This document shows, in pieces, positions 60,232 through 64,000 of a stretch of DNA of 64,000 bases. Position numbers and translations under genes: made by a program. Position 1 is the stretch's first letter, and each line of letters opens with the position of its first letter. The notes beneath the pieces were generated by a model. It searched no databases, was not told where the DNA came from, and saw nothing but the letters and a program-made list of their open reading frames with translations. Source of the stretch: Aplidium turbinatum (taxonomy: Eukaryota > Chordata > Ascidiacea > Aplousobranchia > Polyclinidae); assembly GCA_918807975.1 (NCBI GenBank), contig OU964921.1:35056498-35120497 (forward strand), read 5' to 3'.

Positions 60232-61422
60232 ACATGGCAAATACATGCATATGGCATGCAAAGGGATAATATTGCACCGGAAAAGCTACCACCAAGCCAA
60301 AGAGCAGCCTACTTCCATAGACTATGCCTTTACTTAGTGAAGAATTTAAATTCAATGTTTGTGAATGGGGATGGAGAAACAATAGCGACAACGAACTTGT
60401 CCCAACAATGACGGATATGTCTATAGCACCAGAAGCATTGACCAAAGTAATTAGATGCAGATGTAAGAAATCAACGAAAAATCCATGTGGAACGAAAACT
60501 TGCACCTATCGCAAGTATGGAATGGCATGTGTTTCTTCGTGTGGTGAATGTAATAGTAAGTATGCTTGAAATACAGATAGTTTCACATCTTTTTCGTATC
60601 TAAGTAATAATTACAGTAGAATTCGCCTATAACGGCACCTCTAGGGGATTGCAAAAACTGACGTTATAGCCGAATTGACGTTATAAACGAACTACCGCAA
60701 ACTATTCTAAAACTGTCTTTTGATTAAAGAAAGAGGTGTATAATCCAGCCAGGTTCTACAGGATCGTAGCCATCACTAACATCATCGGCCTCCTCTTGTA
60801 CGACATTTTCTGCGGCAGTTTGTACATGTAGCCTATGTGATGCAAAATGTCGCTCTCTGTTACTGTTTCAAGAGTTATGACGTTTGCATCACTTTCGAAA
60901 TTTTTTACGCGGAAAAAATGTTAATTCAGTTAATTAAAGTCCCTGCTGCGAACGACGTAACAAAATAAAGGGAAGACATTTTGCAAGCAGCAGCGCTAAC
61001 TGGATTAAAAGACTGACGGTTCGTGGTCAAGGTGATTGCTTAAAGTGACGTTATAAACGAACAGAAGACGTCTGGGGACCAATAAAGGGTGCCGTTACAT
61101 GCGAATTGACGTTATAGGCGATGCTGTTGTAGCCAAACTACAATGTACGTAAAAGATAGGAGTTCTGCCGGGACCGAGCGAAATGTGACGTAATAGGCGA
61201 GTTGACGTTATAAACGAAGCCGTTATAGGCGAATTCTACTGTAGTATAAACGACATACTCCAGAGACGACGAAAAACTTAAGAATGAAGATTTTTTTCAC
61301 TTCTGCAGAACGTTGATGTTGGTACCGAAGAAGAGGAATGCTCGTACAATGAAGATGAAACGGAACAAGACGAGGAGGAAAGCAACATCTTTGACGTTTT
61401 TGATGATAGCTTCAATTTATAG
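60232..61422 (+). mobile_element. Coding remnant of a mobile-element protein with a cysteine-rich C-terminal domain
   Basis: Fragments read LPPSQRAAYFHRLCLYLVKN, WGWRNNSDNELVPTMTD, IAPEALTKVIRCRCKKSTKN, CGTKTCTYRKYGMACVSSCG and, in the last exon at 61309-61422, an acidic tail ending NIFDVFDDSFNL and a stop. Intron borders of the usual kind separate the last two exons. The pattern (xLPPxxxAAxxHxLRxYxQ..., WGW, MTD, then CNCxxxCxSxxCSCRKxGLxC) is one I associate with repeat-encoded proteins of many invertebrates; the element class is not assigned. It is a broken fragment. A matching stretch lies on the minus strand of the left arm (59782-60080). Confidence 0.55.
60614..61241. mobile_element. 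pogo/Tigger-like MITE in right arm of the inverted duplication
   Basis: 628 bp with inverted ends cagtagaattcgcctataac and gttataggcgaattctactg, flanked by TA on both sides (60612-60613 and 61242-61243). The left arm keeps the empty site with a single TA (59955-59975, reversed). gacgttata motifs repeat inside. End sequence and TA target are those of pogo-type Tc1/mariner elements. Confidence 0.85.
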
Positions 61423-61861
61423 TTTGCTTACTTCGTTTAGTTCTTGTTAAAGAATAAGTCCAACAGTGACGAATAATTTCAAATTTGCCTGAAATTCATA
61501 GATTTATCCTTTTGCTTAATCGGTAATAACTCTTTTTCTATACATTTTCAGGGTTCTGGTTAATAGAAAAAGTTGTTTCCCTTGAAAAAAGCTAAAAAAT
61601 GATGTAAGTTTATAATATGTCTTATTTTGAAAAAGGTCATATGTTGGACCCAAAGGGATTGTGACGTTATTTGGAAAAAGAGCCCAAAAGGGGGTTTTCC
61701 ATCATCCGATTGATGGGGATTTTTTTCTGAGCCATCTGCATAGTATGGGGAAAGTCTGAGCAACGTATCAACTTGATAAAAAAATTTTCCCACAAAAAAT
61801 CTCACACGACTGCACTAGCTCCGTAGTAGCTTATACTACAGTAGTACCCGACTGAATATTA

Positions 61862-62030
61862 AGCAGCGCTGCGTCGGTTTTTGAGGTGTGCGCTTGAGCA
61901 ACGCATTTCAGGACTGCTCTCCATTCGGCGGCACCTAGTGATGGAATAATTCTCCGACAAAAACCCTTCAGTAACAACCGGAAACTTCACTCTGTCAGTC
62001 TCGGTAACCGGCCCTACGTCAAAGACCCTT
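61862..62030 (+). mobile_element. SINE family C body, partial copy
   Basis: Plus strand carries ccggaaacttcactctgtca then ctcggtaaccggccctacgtc, the reverse complement of the core seen at 55450 and 13270. The tRNA head is not clear here. Confidence 0.5.
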
Positions 62031-62044
62031 ACGAGTGTAGGGGA

Positions 62045-64000
62045 CCTATGAGGCCAAATTAGGATTGAAATTTTACGCCACATATACGCAATTGCGTAAG
62101 AAAAATTCCCACTTCATTCAAATAGAGTAATATTATATTGTCTTTTGTAGGCAATGTTTACGTTTAAAAAGCGCCACTAAAACCTTCCATGGGTCCCGTT
62201 CAAAAACTCATAGGTCATGCGTTTAAAAACTTAGGCCTAAAATTTTTCAAAAAAGCGATTTTTTTTTAGTAAAATTTTTTTTAATGAGTTTAACGAAGTC
62301 TATGATGGAGTAAGAGGAGATCGCATAGATGCTTACCAAGTCCGAGAACATACTTCTGGCCAAAATGTTGCATCCAGTGCATCACTAATAGAGATACATT
62401 ATCGTTGTCAACAAAATTGCATGAACCTTTGCAAAAGTTAGGAGTACTTGATTTATTTATAACTTAGTTAAATTGTCAGTATTTAACTGTTTATTCTATC
62501 TGGAAACAGGAACTTTTACTACTCAAAGTCCAGAGCTAAAAACGCATGTAACTTTTTATCATTAATACAGTCTTTGAAAGATGACACATAGTGGCACCAT
62601 ACCATTTGTTTTGCGTACGATGCTGATTGCTGTACCTAAGTGACGCTGAGCAAGGCTGTAGAACAGTCTTTGTTTATTTGTGAAGGGATTAACAACTTAA
62701 CAAGGAATACAGAACTTTATTTTGCTGAAATCAATGCATTTTTAGTGCGCTTTGAAAAATCCAATAATTTAAGTTCAATCTATCTATTAAATGGTTTGTT
62801 TACCAGTTAGATTTTTTTGACATCATAGGCTATTTTGGATCGAAAATGCTTAGGTTGAGAATGACAACTTTTACTCGCTTTAAAATGACAGCTAAACCCT
62901 ACGCTGCTCACACATAGTTTTAATTAAATCAACAGAAGAAAAGTTTCAAAATAACCATAATGCAACTGCGGAATAATTATTATACATCGTCGTCAAAATT
63001 GTAAAACATTGCTAGAATTGTCATGTCAATTGTTAGAATTGATATGCTAGGAGACAGGCAGGAACAAGAAAGTACAATGGCATGCAGAATTAATACAAAA
63101 AAAGCAAAAATTTCGGGTTCATGACTTGCAGACGCAGACTAGTTGGCGCGCCCACTGTGGCGTCGGGCGATTTAGGTGCTGCACAACTACTTTTCAACAA
63201 ATTTTAGTTTACTTTTTCTATTGCAAACTTGAGTACATTTTTCTTATCAATACATACTTGATACTTTCGTGTTGAAAGCATTGACTTACAAGTTACATAC
63301 CTGAAACACAGAATATCGATGGCGATAGGTTTGAATGTAAGCGTTGTCATTAGGCCATCATGATAATGAAATACTGGATATGAAATCAAACCACCTGTTC
63401 CCGACAATTTTCACCAAATCAAACGTCATATAAAAACCGTTCAAGTCTACTGAATATTACGTCATGGAAATTCCTAAAGCATGTGCCAAAATTGCACCAG
63501 CGTTCATAAGAATTGTGTCAAACCTGTTTGGGCCTGTTTAAACAGGAAATATTACATCAGCTTTAAACACCTGTTGGAATGACTTCATAATTGTCTTTTA
63601 TTATTGCGTCACAGTACTGCATACGTGAATTTGAGATATTGATATCTATTCTGGTCATTCGTAAAATGATTGTTTGAAAGTTGGCCGCACATTTAACTGT
63701 TGGCTTAGTGCTTGCTAGCTGGACAAAGGTTCCGTCTTTTATCCAAGTAATCTGTTCTGTAGTGACAGTTTTCAGTGGTGTACGCGTTGCACCCCCTCGT
63801 TTTCGGTAGCCGTGGGCTAATTTTTACAGAAATACACTTTTTGAAAAGAAGTTCAAGTGTGTGTTTCTTCGGTCATTATATGCAGACGAAAGGATCCGGG
63901 AACTTTAAGTTACAATTTTCCCACGAAGAAATTATGGTTTACCGCTGTGACCACCACCAAACACCCAAGAAAGCACACACTACTTTGAATAGCGAGTATA
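62045..64000. other. Right end of window, nothing recognised
   Basis: AT-rich with no exon, RNA gene or complete repeat recognised. A 62-bp scrap at 63121-63182 (ttggcgcgcccactgtggcg, gatttaggtgct) belongs to the long-TIR element at 45622-46194. An alternative is that part of this lies in an intron of a gene beyond the window. Confidence 0.5.
63121..63182. repeat. Fragment of the 45622-46194 element arm
   Basis: Shares ggcgcgc, cactgtggcgtc and atttaggtgct in the same order as 45656-45723. A solitary arm remnant. Confidence 0.5.

Larger units (their letters stand above)
58836..61820. mobile_element. Large tail-to-tail inverted duplication of a mobile-element 3' end
   Basis: 58836-60095 (left arm) is the reverse complement of about 60500-61820 (right arm) after removing a later insertion from each. 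Shared landmarks are gtgcagtcgtg at both outer edges, ccatcaatcggatgatgga, agcttttttcaagggaaaca, and the last exon of an element gene. The arms meet around an unpaired centre of about 400 bp. The right arm with the centre keeps the longer coding part. The arms differ by scattered substitutions, so the duplication is not recent. Confidence 0.8.

Noticed and set aside
1-64000. CRISPR arrays, bacterial operons, rRNA genes or functional tRNA genes
   Set aside because: None seen. The window is spliced eukaryotic DNA, and the tRNA-like heads found belong to SINEs with worn or extended structures.

Overview
This is animal nuclear DNA: AT-rich, with many short spliced exons and many small DNA transposons. 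It holds two multi-exon genes that converge tail to tail, one intronless gene, and a repeat-filled right flank. Exon order, short introns, the mix of hAT, pogo and SINE elements, and splice acceptors lying just upstream of two start codons suggest an invertebrate chordate, most likely an ascidian. That placement is inference; no species marker is visible.

Layout. (1) 1-1320: no exon recognised. (2) 1321-12059, + strand: 18 exons for about 1,180 C-terminal residues of CC2D2A, a ciliary transition-zone scaffold. (3) 12761-47179, - strand: 44 phase-consistent exons of XRN1, the cytoplasmic 5'-3' exoribonuclease, predicted at 1,955 residues with all known active-site residues present. Its introns, including one of 8.9 kb, hold most of the small repeats. 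(4) 47180-49885: spacer. (5) 49886-50815, - strand: intact, intronless STX16 (syntaxin-16, a trans-Golgi SNARE). (6) 50816-64000: no host gene recognised. This part holds SINEs, a hAT element inside another hAT element with a pogo-like MITE inside that, and a large tail-to-tail inverted duplication of the end of a mobile-element gene.

The three host genes share no pathway (cilium gating, mRNA decay, endosome-to-Golgi fusion), so their adjacency looks incidental. CC2D2A and XRN1 converge with about 700 bp between stop codons, and their candidate poly(A) signals cross, so the 3' UTRs may overlap. STX16 and XRN1 are tandem.

I found no clearly new multi-gene system. The best leads are a well-formed double-stranded-RNA-binding-like fold encoded by two exons of the XRN1 tail, the dated nest of transposons with intact target-site duplications, the inverted duplication whose two arms preserve each other's empty insertion sites, and a palindromic mini-repeat family seen at least five times.
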